Shown here one piece after another: positions 1-10,696 of a DNA stretch of 64,000 nucleotides. The DNA is from Pollenia angustigena. Its lineage: Eukaryota; Arthropoda; Insecta; Diptera; Polleniidae. Where the stretch lies: assembly GCA_930367215.1 (NCBI GenBank), contig OV884059.1, positions 235,413,803 to 235,477,802 of the forward strand. The letters are read 5' to 3'. The notes under the pieces are model-generated. The model made no database searches and had not been told where the DNA came from. It worked only from the letters and a program-made list of their open reading frames with translations. The stretch's first letter is position 1. Each line of letters opens with the position of its first letter. Position numbers and translations under genes: made by a program.

Positions 1-1225
1 GCTAGGAACTTACTTAGACTTTACGAGTCTTCCTTAGTTAGACCTAGGCGGTATGGCCACACGAGAATCTTGTACGAGGTGGGTCTGCTTGATCGGGGTA
101 ATATTCTTGAGAGAATTTCGGATCATAGGACTACGACTCTGGACTTCGGTGTTACACCACCAGTGGAATTCCCGGATAGGGAAATCTGGAGTGGATCCAA
201 TAAGCTGTTTGAGGGGTGGGCAGTATTTACGGATGGATCCAAGATGGAAACCGGCACTGGTGCCGGTGTATATATCGCAGACACCGAGGTAAAAAGGTCA
301 TTCAGACTCCCTGATGAGTGCAGTGTCTTCCAGGCTGAGATCCTAGCGATCTGGAGGGCGACGGAGGATCACATCGTGGGTGGATCTGAGGTGACAATTT
401 ACGTCGATAGTCAGGCAGCGCTTCGGGCATTGAGGAACTATACGGTGCGATCGTGCCTAGTCGCGCGTTGCAGGAACGCTCTTAGGGAACTCATGGGGGC
501 ATTCAACGTGAGGCTGTGTTGGGTACCAGGACACTGCATGGTTGATGGGAATGAGGTGGCGGACGAACTCGCGAGAGGGGGTTCGAGTCTAGACTTAGTG
601 GTAAGGGATAGGGGGATAAAGCCCCCCTATGTTACTACTATGGGGTGATACGGGAGAAATTCCGTGATGACGTTGACCGATCCTGGAGGGACAGAATGGA
701 TTGCAGGGTGTCTAGGGCACTATGGCCCAGATTGGACGCGGGGGCAACCAGGGTTCTACTGGGATTGGATAGGGGTGGTCTTAGAACACTTGTGGGGTTC
801 TTGACGGGTCACTGTCCTGTAAGGGCTTTTACGAGCAAATGGGACAACACCATACCGCCCTTCTGCAGGTTATGCGAGGATTCGGAGGAGTTAGAGACGA
901 TCGAGCATGTACTGTGCCATTGTCCTAGGATGTAGGGTCTCAGGCAGAAGTGGCTAGGAGATAGGTTTCACGACGAACTGGGGTGTATAGCTGGATGTAA
1001 TCCGGTCGATCTACTGGGGTTTGTCAGGGAAATAACGCGGCTGTTTCTGTTGAGGGGACTGTAAGGGGGGTATTGGTCCTACTTTCTAATTTTCCGTCTA
1101 TCTCATACTTCCTTTTCTCTACTTTTCACTTCCTCTTATCTTATCTTATATTTCATTGAAGGGATTCACAATGGACCGTGTTGGTCTCCGAGTGGAGGTG
1201 GGCACACAACCCTTCTTAACCTAAC
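1..1225 (+). mobile_element. 3' fragment of an RNase H-bearing non-LTR retrotransposon
   Basis: The stretch begins inside the C-terminal half of a non-LTR ORF2 (RNase H domain followed by a Cys-rich tail). It ends in an untranslated tail that finishes with AACCTAACCTAT around 1217-1230, the kind of short repeat tail seen on several dipteran non-LTR elements. The left part continues beyond the window. It is more GC-rich than the rest of the window, which suggests a different origin or a younger age than the AT-rich surroundings. Having RNase H downstream of RT places it in the I, R1 or LOA group rather than Jockey. I cannot decide between these from this fragment. Confidence 0.8.
70..1063 (+). 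pseudogene. ORF2 C-terminus: RNase H domain and Cys-rich tail, frameshifted
   Basis: The first frame (to the TGA at 646-648) gives an RNase HI domain. It has VFTDGSK (first Asp), FQAEILAI (Glu), YVDSQAAL (second Asp) and WVPGH followed by GNEVADELA (last Asp), so the four-acid DEDD set is present. The protein continues in another frame from about 645 with a region typical of non-LTR C-termini (FLTGHCPVRAF) and a zinc-knuckle-like motif, CRLCEDSEELETIEHVLCHC. A TAG at 933-935 interrupts this tail, which otherwise runs to the TAA near 1061. At least one frameshift and one nonsense codon make it non-functional. RNase H in these elements removes the RNA template during target-primed reverse transcription. 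Confidence 0.8.
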
Positions 1226-3454
1226 CTATTTCCCGGGTGGTTTAAGTGCAAACTCAAACAGTAAACAAATGTTTATTTCTGATCTGCGTATGCTTACAAA
1301 CTCAAATAGCAAATACATTTTAGGGGGTGATTTTAATTGCAGAAACCGTTATTGGGGCTGCCATAAAAATAATTGCTGGGGAAACATTCTGTATGAAAAA
1401 ATTCAACCAAATCATCTTGAAATCGTCTTTCCCGCGAATGTACGTATATACCAGCTGACCCAAGAAGGCGACAGTCAACGTTAGACTTATTTATAACAAA
1501 TAGCCCACAAATAATCTGTTCATTAAAGGCCGTAAATGACTTAAGCTCGGACCATCTCCCAGTAGTTGGAAATATAAATGTGAGCTTAGACTTGATCGAA
1601 AATAAGTCATATAACTTTGGCAAAGCAAATTGGACTAAATACATATGTTCGATACATAAATAGAAATCTCCCTTTAAAACCAAACTTTACGGAAGTAATA
1701 AGTACATCAGAAATTGATGATTTCATCCTTTCCTTTAACAATACCATTACAGAATCAATAGAATATAGTATACCAAAAAAAAAGCAAATTGAAGCCGATA
1801 CGAAATTGCCAAATGACATAAAAATTTTAATCCAATTTAGGAACATTTATAGAAGAAATTGGAAAAGTTGCAGAGACATAAGAGGATCACCAGCAAATGA
1901 CGCGGCTTAACAAGAAAATCATTAATGAACTAGTTAAATATAAAAACAAATCGTGGAATAACATGTTATCTACGTTAGATAAACATTCTTCTCCGTTTTG
2001 GAACCTAGCAAAAGTATTAAAAAGAAAACACAAAAACATACCACTGCTTAAAGATAATAATAAAATATACAATACACTAGAAGAAAAATGCAATGTTTTA
2101 GCAGACACTTTTTATTTAAACAACAATGTTTCAAATCACCTAAGTGATGACGAAACAATATTAGATGTTAATAATGTCGTAAACAGCATAGAACGTACTG
2201 AAATAAATAACATATCACAGAGTTATTACATATCTGTCGAAAATACATCAAATCTCATTAGGAAGATCAAAAATAAAAAATCACCTGGTATTGATGAAAT
2301 TAACAACAAATGTTTAAAAAAGCTGCCAAAGAAAGAAATCAAATATATAACAAATTTATTTAATGCATGCTTAAAGTTATGTTATTTCCCAGATAAATGG
2401 AAAAGGTCAAAAACGATAGCAATACCAAAACCAAAAAAACCACCTGAATCTCCGGAGTCTTATAGACCTATTAGTCTCTTACCATCAATTAGTAAAATAT
2501 TGGAAAATATTATTAAGGAAAAAATACTAAATTTTGTTTATTAACATGAAGTTTTTCCTACCAACCAATTTGGTTTTAGAAGAGAACACAATACAACTCA
2601 ACCGTTGCTCAAAATTAAAAAAATAGTTAAAAATGGAAACTCAACGGGAATGGTTCTTCTCGACATCAAATCAGCATTTGACTCTGTTTGGCATAATGGC
2701 CTTATCTACAAGTTAAAAACTCTTAACTTTCCAGAGGAAATAATAAAAATTATATTAAGTTTTCTAAGTGATAGAAGTTTTCAGGTCTACATTGGGAAAA
2801 CAAAATCACGCGAAGTACATCTAAATGCAGGATGCCCATAGGGTTCCTGTTTATCACCAATATTGTATAATATTTACACTGCTGATATTCCTACATTTTC
2901 AAATTGCACAACAACAATTTTTGCAGATGATACCTCTATCCTAAGCTCTGATTTATATTCTGTTAATATAATAAATAACTTGAAATCAGCATTGGTTGAA
3001 CTAAAACAATATTTTAACAAATGGAAAATTCTAATAAATCCAGAATTTTACGAGAAAGCGTAAGTCTTGCTTCACGCCTCAAGGCCCATTACAGTTTGAG
3101 AACCACGACATAAATTGGGAAGAAAATATTAAATATCTGGGTGTTATACTAGATACGAAACTAAATTTCAATCACCACAATCCATACATTGTGGACAAAA
3201 TAAACAGGGTCACACAAATTATATACCCGTTAATTAACAGGTAATCGGATCTCTCAATTGAGAACAAAAAAATTTGAATTAAATCTATTTTTCACCCAAT
3301 AATGTTTTACTGTACTCCAGTATGGTATACGTCAGCAAATTGCCTCATGGCAAGTGGCCCAAAACAAGATTCTGAAGCTTATTTTTAAACTTCCGTGGCC
3401 CTATTCAACGCGACGACTTCACACACTCGCTGGTTTTCCTACTGTCAATGTTAA

Positions 3455-4272
3455 CCCTCTAATGCTCAAGTCCGCCCTTAGGCGGGGTAGCATAAAACTG
3501 TCATAAAATTTTTATTTTTGACAATATTTCATTTATAAATAATTCTAGATGTAAATCAAGGCTTATTTTATCAAAACCTTTTCATTCTTTGGCAACACTC
3601 TCTCGAGTTTAGCAAAAATTACATTGTCATCTTGAATTTGAGCGAAAACGGTCATTTTTTATTCTTTGTGAAAAAAGTTAACATTGTACATCGGAAAAAT
3701 TATACTTCAAAGCTTTAGATCAAGCCGAAAACATTACTGGTGCGTATCTAAACGTTCAATTGAAATGTATATCAAGTTTTCATTTTGAAAAATATAATCG
3801 CTGCTGGATATGGATGTTTTTACTGAGCCCGTCTGGAGGCGGGCTTGGGCATTAGCATAGAAAATGCCGGGAAGTGCATTAATATTGTGAATAGAAAAAA
3901 TAATATTTAAAAGCTTTAGATCGTGCCGAAAAAATCACTGGTGGGTATCGAAACGTTTAATTGAATTAAATATTAAGTTTTTATTACAAAAAAAAAAAAA
4001 AAAAATAATAGCTGCTGAGTATGGATGTTTCTTCTGAACCCGTCTGGAGACGGACTGGGAAATTACACAGAAAATGCCGGGATGTTAATGAAATCGTATC
4101 TTAAAATTTAACCATAATGCCCAACTCCGCCTCAAGGCGGACTTTACAGTTTAACCCCTTACAGGTCAGCGAGTACTCAAAGGAAAAAACTGAAGTCAGA
4201 TTCATGTTTCTCACCCTAAAATTACCTAAGTATGATTTTTTTAAGGCAAACAAAAAATGTGGCATTAGAGGG
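3455..4272. mobile_element. piggyBac-like MITE (TTAA target)
   Basis: Its termini are CCCTCTAATGC (3455-3465) and the exact reverse complement GCATTAGAGGG (4262-4272), each flanked by TTAA (3451-3454 and 4273-4276). A TTAA target and CCC-starting TIRs are the piggyBac signature. The 818 bp interior has no coding capacity. It holds degenerate internal repeats built around GCCCGTCTGGAGGCGGGC-like palindromes at about 3824-3845 and 4035-4060, and CCGCCTCAAGGCGG near 4127. It lies inside Jockey-like ORF2. Confidence 0.8.
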
Positions 4273-4290
4273 TTAAATTAAACTATTTAA

Positions 4291-4991
4291 GGCCAGTTTA
4301 CACGGTAATACAATGTATTACGACATGTCGAAAGATTATGTAGATTGAGAAAAATCTTATCATGTAAAAGCAAAATGTATTGAGTAAGAGAGAATACGGA
4401 TACAAAATCTGACAAGCGGTCGGTAAATGGTTTTTTTCTAAACCATTTTAGAAACCTATGTATTCTCATCACACCAGAGGTGTATTTTAACAGAGTATAT
4501 TGAAGGTGATAGCATTTTTAAGCGATTACAAAAACAACTAAAATCAACTCAGGAAATTTTCATGTTGTTTTTGTAAATATTTAAAACTGCAACCATCTGA
4601 TTTATTGTTATTATTTTGCATTTTACTTATACCATCCGTGTAAACATGAACTATACCAAGGTATATTTACACAAGGTAAACTCGTTGGCCCATATGTTTG
4701 TCAGCTGATTACCCCTAGTTGGTACCTTAACGTCAAATTTCGTGTATATGAGAAAAAATGTGTACATGTGTGCGTTAAATTGTTTTTGTTTTATATGAAG
4801 ACAATTTTGACAACTTGGTTCCTTTTATAGAGCAGCATGTCTACACTCCCAAATGAGTCTACCTTGTGTAAATATACCTTGAACTATACTTACAAAAGAT
4901 TTTTATTTTTTTTCTTTTAAACACGGAGAGAATTTCATAATATTTTGATTCTACAAAGTCGTAATACATTGTATTACCGTGTAAACTGGCC
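4291..4991. mobile_element. MITE with 34 bp perfect TIRs, TSD TTTAA
   Basis: The first 34 bases (4291-4324, starting GGCCAGTTTACACGG) are the exact reverse complement of the last 34 (4958-4991, ending CCGTGTAAACTGGCC). TTTAA stands on both sides (4286-4290 and 4992-4996). The 701 bp are non-coding. The insertion lies only 14 bp to the right of the TTAA that closes the piggyBac-like MITE, within the same ORF2 codon region. The superfamily is not assigned, because a 5 bp TSD with these ends is not diagnostic to me. Confidence 0.75.
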
Positions 4992-5185
4992 TTTAACAGA
5001 AAACTTCAACAGAAGATGCGAACTCTCAATATTCCAACACATAAACGAGCTTACCTCTTTATACATTTTTACAGTTTTAACCTAGCTTAAGTATTTAGTT
5101 TATAGGAGTATTTCATAAGGTTTTTTATTAAATTTTCCTTCAAAACTAAGTTACTTAAAAAAAAAAAGAATAGGTGCGTTTGAGT

Positions 5186-6469
5186 CAGGGATGTCAGCGC
5201 CTTGCACAATTTTGCAAATTAATTCACATGTACGCTTACGCTCTTTTATTTTGCGAGCGTAAAATATAATTGTTTGCTGAGAAACACTCTCATTCAGCGG
5301 GAAATATCGCAAATATTGCAAGGCCTGTTTTGAGGCCTCTAAATATATTTATGTATATAAATAAATATACAATAACTGTATGTAGGTACATCTTTTTTTT
5401 GTTTTATTATCTTTTTTATTTTATTTATTATCTATGTTTTTGTTTTGTTTTATTTCTGTTTTTGACATTGTACAATGATTTTAAAACAGGGATTTCCATT
5501 TCTTTGCACAATTGTGCAATTGTGGTTATTTTTTAAGATAGAAATTTAAAATTTTATAAAAATATATATGTAAAGTGAATCCTAATCAACAAAAATTTCA
5601 AATTTTCAAAATAATTGTTTTGCATTTAAGCTAACGATATGTGTTTTGTTCGACGGGGCGCTATATCCTATATTAAAAAAAAATCCTTCAAATGTTTGTC
5701 GCTTTTCTCCTCAACATATCTTTGCGAACAAATATTTTCCGATTTGAAATACATTTGCTCAAAACAACGCAATAAATTAACATCCGCAAACCTAAAAAAT
5801 GTTTTGTTGTTACGAAACTGCAATATAAATTTAGAAGATATTATTGGTAAATAAAAGTATTTATTATAGGCTAGTAAAATCTTCTCTTTTTATAATGGTG
5901 GTAAATACTTACAGAATATTTTTAAACTTAATATTTGCATTAGTATGAGCAAATGAATTTTCATTGTTAGAATTCGCAAAGGTATGTTGAGCAAAAAACG
6001 AAAAATATTGGAAAGAATTGTATTAGGTTGTAAAAAGACTTCAAATATTGTGAACTGCGCAATTTTTCCAAAAAATAAGCAAAGTTTCTGAGGTTCCAAA
6101 TTAAATTTATTTAAATAATAACTGATTGTGTCTGTCCATAACTCAACATTTTTCGATAATTGTATTATTATTTATTGCTTTTAAGTCTTCATAGCAATAA
6201 ATGTAAGTTAACTTTAAATGGTCTGATGAAAAATGAATGGAAAGCATGAACTATATTTCCTCGCATAATGCTGGCCCTGGTGTTTGCATCGCCCTTTCAT
6301 GAAAATGTTTTGTAAGTTTTAATACCTTACCTGATTCCCAACAATTTAATCGAACATAGATGACCCTTAGAAAAGGTCTTTAATAAGGCCTCGCAACCGC
6401 ATATTTCGCCCGCTGGGCATGTAAGAGATAAGAGTAATCTCACCAACACAATCATAATTGACATCACTG
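5186..6469 (+). mobile_element. hAT element with perfect 8 bp TSD GTTTGAGT
   Basis: The left end is CAGGGATGTC (5186) and the right end, reverse complemented, is CAGTGATGTC (ending 6469). Both sides carry GTTTGAGT (5178-5185 and 6470-6477). An 8 bp TSD and CAG..CTG ends are typical of hAT. A C-terminal transposase fragment lies on the plus strand at 5639-5854. The element is internally deleted (1.28 kb). A second hAT-like terminus, CAGGGATTTCCATTTC (5487), lies inside and matches the right end of the hAT at 31401-32799, so an older relic may be nested here. Confidence 0.8.
5639..5854 (+). pseudogene. hAT transposase C-terminal dimerisation fragment
   Basis: The 71-residue reading frame contains FSSTYLCEQIFSDLKYI followed by a run of the type NKLTSANLKNVLLL. 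This is the hAT C-terminal dimerisation signature as found in the ZBED/SCAND3/GTF2IRD2-like branch. The N-terminal BED finger and the catalytic core are absent, so it cannot be an active transposase. It lies on the plus strand of the 5186-6469 hAT. Confidence 0.7.
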
Positions 6470-7265
6470 GTTTGAGTACTTTTACAATAAAATGCAGTAA
6501 ATGAGTAAACTTAGAAATTTTCTCTCACAAAAAGCTGTTGTCCAAAAAAGTACGCGAACGCAAAATTTGTAAAAATTCGTAAAATTAAGGCAACAGCTGA
6601 TGGTAAATAATTATAGTGTTGAAAAATGTTGACACTTTTGACTACTTAACTCGTTTTCTTATCGGTACACGATTAAATACTTTTTATAACACGAACATTT
6701 TTGGAAAATACAAACCAACTATTTAATGTAATCTTTCGTATTTGTTTGTTTTTAATTTTATTTGATTTTACTAATTTGTAGCGGGTTAAATTATTTAAAA
6801 GAACATGAATAATTTTTTTGCTATTGATTACATAAGTACCCAAATACCTCACACTTTTACAACTCTACAAAATTAACATAACAAAAACAATTTCAAAAGT
6901 TTGTATTTAGCCAAATAAATGCTTCACAAACAAGTTTAATTAATTAATATTTATTCACTTTTTGTTTTGGTTTAATTTTTATTTCAACTTTTCTTTTATT
7001 TAACAATTTTTTCACAATTTGTATGCTTTTTATTATTTGCTACTTTTGTTTGTTTACCTTTTGAAACATATGTTTTTTTGATTTACTAAATTTTACTGCA
7101 AAAATTTCTGCAGTAAAAATTTGTAAATACTCAATCAAGAACTGTCACTTTTCGCTCTCAATTTATGTTCTCATTTACTGCATTTTGTGTACTCGAACGC
7201 AATTTCGTAAAATGCAGTAAAGTTTAGTAAAAAATAGTAAACACTTTTGTGTTCTCGAACGCAAC

Positions 7266-7667
7266 TAATATAAATATTACCACAACACAAAATGTCAAAG
7301 TAGAAAAGGAATATATTTTGCTAACCTCATTAAAATAAAATAAGTTAAAATGTAAAAAAATAATATTAAAGAAATACGAATAAAACAAAAAAAAAAAAAA
7401 ATAGAATATTTAATTTTTAAAGGTCCGAAAACTGGTTGTGATCAGTTGTAATTTTTGTTATGTTTTTGTTCCGCAAAATTTAGCAAAGTTGTAAACAAAC
7501 CATAATACAAAAATGAAGAAATTACAACTCAACTGAACCGTAATAGAACAAAAATTAGAAAATTTAATGTTAAACTAACACGTAATATTTAACTGAAAAT
7601 TAATATTGTTTTACAAAATTAAAATGAACAAAGCTTTTTTGTTTTAAACATTTAATTTGAAACATCT
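7266..7667. other. AT-rich non-coding stretch, nothing recognised
   Basis: Low-complexity A-rich sequence without a credible ORF or repeat border. An A15-like run lies near 7390. Confidence 0.5.
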
Positions 7668-7899
7668 GGGGCCTTATTCTGGCAGTCGTGATCGAGTAAT
7701 TTCTCGATTCGAAAGCAATTTAATATCTAATTATTTCAGTCAATACTGAACGAATCGGAATTATTTTTTCAGTGTTATAAAGAATTAGTTTGTGTTTCTC
7801 AATACTGAAAAAATGATTTCTATTCGTTGAGTATCGACTGAAAAAAAATTGCTTTCGAATCGAGAAATTACTCGATCACGACTGCCAGAATTAGGCCCC
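7668..7899. mobile_element. Fold-back MITE, about 50 bp arms
   Basis: GGGGCCTTATTCTGGCAG (7668) and a following arm carrying GATCGAGTAATTTCTCGATT are matched in reverse complement by the right end (AATTACTCGATCACGACTGCCAGAATTAGGCCCC at 7866-7899), with one mismatch seen in the outer arm. The 232 bp element would form a near-perfect hairpin. No TSD could be fixed. Confidence 0.65.
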
Positions 7900-8220
7900 T
7901 GACTAATTTAAAGATTTCACTGCAAAAGTATATTCAATTCTTATGGCCTTATTCATAAAAAATAACAGGTTTTAAAAGGTTTATTAAACAAATTTTATAG
8001 TAAATTCGTTCATAAATCTTTTATTTTAATGAATAAGAGGTTTAATATTAAAGATTTCTTATTTTTGTGTTCTTTATGTAGTTGCATTAACTGCCTGTTT
8101 TTTAAAATAAAATAAAAAAAAATTCGATTGGGAATTTATATTGAAACAACAAAATTGTTGTCGATGTACTGTTTTTATGGATTTCATATCTGGCAAGCTT
8201 ACAAGGAAGTGAGTTTCATT

Positions 8221-8360
8221 AACAGACATGTTCTGAAAATAACTTTTTGTGAAAGTGATTTGAAATCACAAGAAAAGTGTTCTGGAAAAATCTTTTTTCA
8301 TAATTGTGATTTTAAATCACATGTGATTTGAAATTTTGTGATTTTCAGAACATGCCTGTA
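8221..8360. mobile_element. Small fold-back MITE
   Basis: AACAGACATGTTCTGAAAAT (8221-8240) pairs with ATTTTCAGAACATGCCTGTA (8341-8360) with two mismatches. The interior contains further pairs of ATTTGAAATCACA / TGTGATTTTAAAT. It is non-coding and 140 bp long. The TSD is not clear. Confidence 0.45.
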
Positions 8361-8412
8361 AATGCTAAAATGACCAAAAACTAATGCTAAAGTGTTTTAC
8401 AGAAGCAATTTC

Positions 8413-8640
8413 TTGTCCTCATTTTCCATATGGTACGGATGATTGACAAAGAAGGATCTGTCCAAATATGGCAAAAATCCCATGGAGTACACTAAATATA
8501 TTTCAAAGTTGAATTTTTGAAAATTTTTTAAAAAACTCACAAATACAATTCAAGCATATGGGTACCATAGAAGGATAGTCTGGTCCCTAGTCCTCATTTT
8601 CCATATGGTCCGGATGAGTGACAAAGAGGAATGTGACAGC
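8413..8640. repeat. Two direct copies of a TCCTCATTTTCCATATGG block
   Basis: The sequence TCCTCATTTTCCATATGG followed by a similar CGGATGA(T/G)TGACAAAGA occurs at about 8416 and 8592, roughly 176 bp apart. It may be a local duplication or subterminal repeats of an unrecognised element. No coding sequence is seen. Confidence 0.4.
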
Positions 8641-9065
8641 TCCAAATAATTTTTATTGGATTCGTAAAATTCGTCTTTAGAAATTATAAGGAAGCAATAA
8701 ATACAATAATTGGTTATTTTTTCTGCATTTTTAAGGTTAATTTTTTTTTAAATCCATCTTACATTTAAGGCCCGTTTTAAAAATAAATGATACTAAAATA
8801 TGGCATATTTAAATATTCGATAGTTAAATGTCATATTTAAATTAAAGATGTTTTTGATAGTTAAATATGTCATATTTTAATATTTTGTTACGTCATTTCA
8901 TTCAGAGTTAAATATGAAGCGACTTAAGCTCTTACGTCGAAACATATTTTCATGTGTATATGTATATGTTTATATAATTTGTTTTTATTTTTTTCGACAA
9001 ATGTTTGCCAAATTTTAGGACCAATACATTCTATAATATTTTTAAAAATTTTACCAAAAGTAAAA
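8641..9065. other. Non-coding stretch; Ada3 3' UTR and poly(A) signal
   Basis: Mostly AT-rich. Short inverted runs of the type AAATATGACATATTTAA occur near 8800-8890. On the minus strand an AATAAA hexamer (8984-8989) lies about 80 bp past the Ada3 stop and is a likely polyadenylation signal. Confidence 0.45.
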
Positions 9066-10499
9066 CTATTCGTTGAGGAAAATGCTTGATTGCATACGTT
9101 CCAATTGATTAGATAAGTTTTTCTGTTCAGCCGTTAAACGATAGATTTCCTGCTGTTCCTCGGGTGACAAAGGCTTACGTTTGGCTTTACTTTGTAATGT
9201 TCTCTTATAAGTCTCCAATAGCTCTTGATCGATTAAATCCAATTTACGTTTTACATCTAAACGCTTTATTTCCTCAGAAGCTGCATCATGCAGTCGCCTC
9301 AAAGCATTGCTGTTATATTCTGCTATAGTGGAAAGTTCCGCCACTAGACGTTTAATTTCATTATGGATTTCATCTTCATCATTGTTAGGAAAATCAGATA
9401 TGTCTAATATACCTTGTTCTATCAGCTCCTTTTTAACACGCTTCTCTATGCCAATGCAATTTCGCAGCATGGAAAATGATCTAAAATTCATTGGTGCTGA
9501 AGAGTGCGTATTTTCGCTGCTGCTGTTACTGTTTTCTGCCACGATATCAGCAGTATTGGAGAGGAGCTGCTCCTCCATTAGGGCCGAAACCAATCTCTGT
9601 GTTAAAGGTCCAGTAACGCATTCAGCTGCTATTGAGTCGGCTTTCTTCAGCATATTCATGACAGTTCCATTATTTTGTGGCTTTAACCGATTGTTTGTAT
9701 TTGAATTAGAAATTTGTTGTATATCCCTTAAATCTTCACCAGCCCAAACTGAAGAATAGTGAGGACCTAATTCGGGTATTGGCGGCACCAAAGGGCCATT
9801 ATATTGATCCAAGAGATCATTTAATAAACGCAAGTCTTCATTTGTTAGGGGCATACAATACGGTTCTACAGACAACCAAAATTTATTCGGTGTGTCAATT
9901 TTTGCTGGCAAAGGCTTTTGAAGATCTCTACTTGTACTATGAACACCAGGAGCATAATCCATGCTGTCGTCAGTCAAAGGAGCAAGCGGACTATTTTTGG
10001 CATGCATGTTTTTAGCTTGTTTCAATGTTGTATGCTTTGGTTTACGTACTAATAATGTTTCATCCCGTTTACGTTTACCACTATTGACCACAGAGTTTGC
10101 GGGAGACGATGGCTGTTTGTCACCCACCTGACCAGAAAGTTGCAAAGTATTTTTATTTTTCTTATCTTTATTCTTTTCATCCTTGTCCAAACTCTCGTAT
10201 TCCGATTTTAATACGCGATACCTCAAAGCCACACTTGAAAGTAATGTTTCCAGCTCCAGCTGTATATTGTCTAAGTCTTCCCCTGCTAGTGATTCTTCAG
10301 GCGATCGATTCAAAGCAGCATTAAAGGTTGGTAATAGTTTAGCACTATCTTTAGACTTTATAATAGGGATAACAATACCACTAGTACTCTCAGCGTCGGG
10401 AGATGTGGGTGTAGTATTCGACTGTGGCCCAATTTTACCACTTAACTTCCCCCCCGTAGCAAATGACCCCATCTTTATATTTTTACTTGTAGATGCCAT
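9066..10499 (-). CDS. Ada3: Transcriptional adapter 3 (Ada3; diskette in Drosophila)
   Basis: A single uninterrupted 477-residue reading frame. Ada3 is a core subunit of the Gcn5 histone acetyltransferase module (Gcn5-Ada2-Ada3-Sgf29) shared by SAGA and ATAC, and acts in the nucleus to allow nucleosomal H3 acetylation. Recognition rests on the mid-protein block LLNDLLDQYNGPLVPP followed by IPELGPHYSSVWAGEDL, and on the conserved C-terminal half with a charged helical stretch (RRLHDAASEEIKRLDVKRKL, then a region rich in Lys, Glu and Gln, residues about 405-470), typical of TADA3. The N-terminal third is low-complexity with a basic KRKR stretch near residue 143, a possible nuclear localisation signal. 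The start is the first ATG of the frame. The length is a little shorter than I recall for the Drosophila protein. No intron is needed. A hAT element begins 198 bp upstream of the start codon and may lie in or near the promoter. Confidence 0.88.
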   Translation of the reverse strand: MASTSKNIKMGSFATGGKLSGKIGPQSNTTPTSPDAESTSGIVIPIIKSKDSAKLLPTFNAALNRSPEESLAGEDLDNIQLELETLLSSVALRYRVLKSEYESLDKDEKNKDKKNKNTLQLSGQVGDKQPSSPANSVVNSGKRKRDETLLVRKPKHTTLKQAKNMHAKNSPLAPLTDDSMDYAPGVHSTSRDLQKPLPAKIDTPNKFWLSVEPYCMPLTNEDLRLLNDLLDQYNGPLVPPIPELGPHYSSVWAGEDLRDIQQISNSNTNNRLKPQNNGTVMNMLKKADSIAAECVTGPLTQRLVSALMEEQLLSNTADIVAENSNSSSENTHSSAPMNFRSFSMLRNCIGIEKRVKKELIEQGILDISDFPNNDEDEIHNEIKRLVAELSTIAEYNSNALRRLHDAASEEIKRLDVKRKLDLIDQELLETYKRTLQSKAKRKPLSPEEQQEIYRLTAEQKNLSNQLERMQSSIFLNE

Positions 10500-10696
10500 T
10501 TTAATTTAAAATTTTTATAAATAAAAACACTTAATACATTATTTGCGTTCTTATTTTTTTTTTTCTTTTAATTAGTACCAGTGATGTCAGATGAAATTTT
10601 AATAGTTCCCATGTTTTCATAAAAAAATCGCCACATTTCCCTACAACAGCAATATTTTCCCCCTACAATTTTCCCTACCTCATATAAGGTATTAGT
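10500..10696. promoter_or_regulatory. Short 5' flank of Ada3 with a hAT-terminus-like relic
   Basis: About 200 bp separate the Ada3 ATG from the next hAT. At 10579 the sequence CAGTGATGTCAGATGAAATT, followed by TTTCCCTAC runs, resembles the stretch at 26052 (CAGTGATGCCAGTAGAAATC), which also lies just upstream of a gene (Usp30). Both look like old hAT termini, but no partner end was found. No clear core promoter motif was identified. Confidence 0.3.

Larger units (their letters stand above)
1269..5085 (+). pseudogene. Jockey-like ORF2 (endonuclease and reverse transcriptase), decayed
   Basis: Recognisable blocks in order are the end of an AP-type endonuclease (GGDFNCRNRYWG near 1325-1360, then after a frameshift SSDHLPVVGNI near 1540-1580) and the RT domain from about 2240. 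RT motifs are SYRPISLLPSISKILENI (2458-2511), LLDIKSAFDSVWHNGL (2656-2703), the GCP...GSCLSPILYN block (2830-2870) and the catalytic FADD (2923-2934). In-frame stops occur at 2542-2544 and at 2839-2841, where the usual Gln is a TAG. A frameshift occurs near 3060, and further stops occur at about 3242 and beyond. The remaining C-terminus follows the second MITE (4997-5085). The gene is clearly dead, and only its family is certain. Confidence 0.8.
1245..5170 (+). mobile_element. 5'-truncated Jockey-like non-LTR retrotransposon with two nested MITEs
   Basis: ORF2 starts within the endonuclease domain, runs through RT and ends in an A-rich tail at about 5155-5170. The element is 5'-truncated and carries no RNase H, as expected for the Jockey clade. 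It abuts the preceding non-LTR fragment directly. Two MITEs (3455-4272 and 4291-4991) interrupt the last part of ORF2. If both are removed with one copy of each target duplication, the C-terminal frame reads on without a stop, so both arrived after this copy was made. The exact 5' junction and TSD could not be fixed. Confidence 0.75.
5173..7265. mobile_element. Putative MITE (GTGCGTTTGAGTAC-like ends) hosting a hAT
   Basis: The left side reads GGTGCGTTTGAGT and, after the nested hAT, continues into ACTTTTACAATAAAATGCAGTAAATGAG. The right side, reverse complemented, reads GTTGCGTTCGAG and contains a second block, GCGTTCGAGTACACAAAATGCAGTAAATGAG. The AAATGCAGTAAATGAG match in inverted orientation supports one element split by the hAT at 5186-6469. 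TA flanks both ends. The ends are imperfect, so confidence is moderate. Confidence 0.4.

Noticed and set aside
5270..5536. Plus-strand frame rich in Phe/Tyr/Leu near 5.3-5.5 kb
   Set aside because: It arises from T-rich low-complexity DNA inside a hAT and has no motif.
9307..10509. Plus-strand open frames opposite Ada3
   Set aside because: They are antisense shadows of the conserved Ada3 frame, without family motifs and with unlikely composition.
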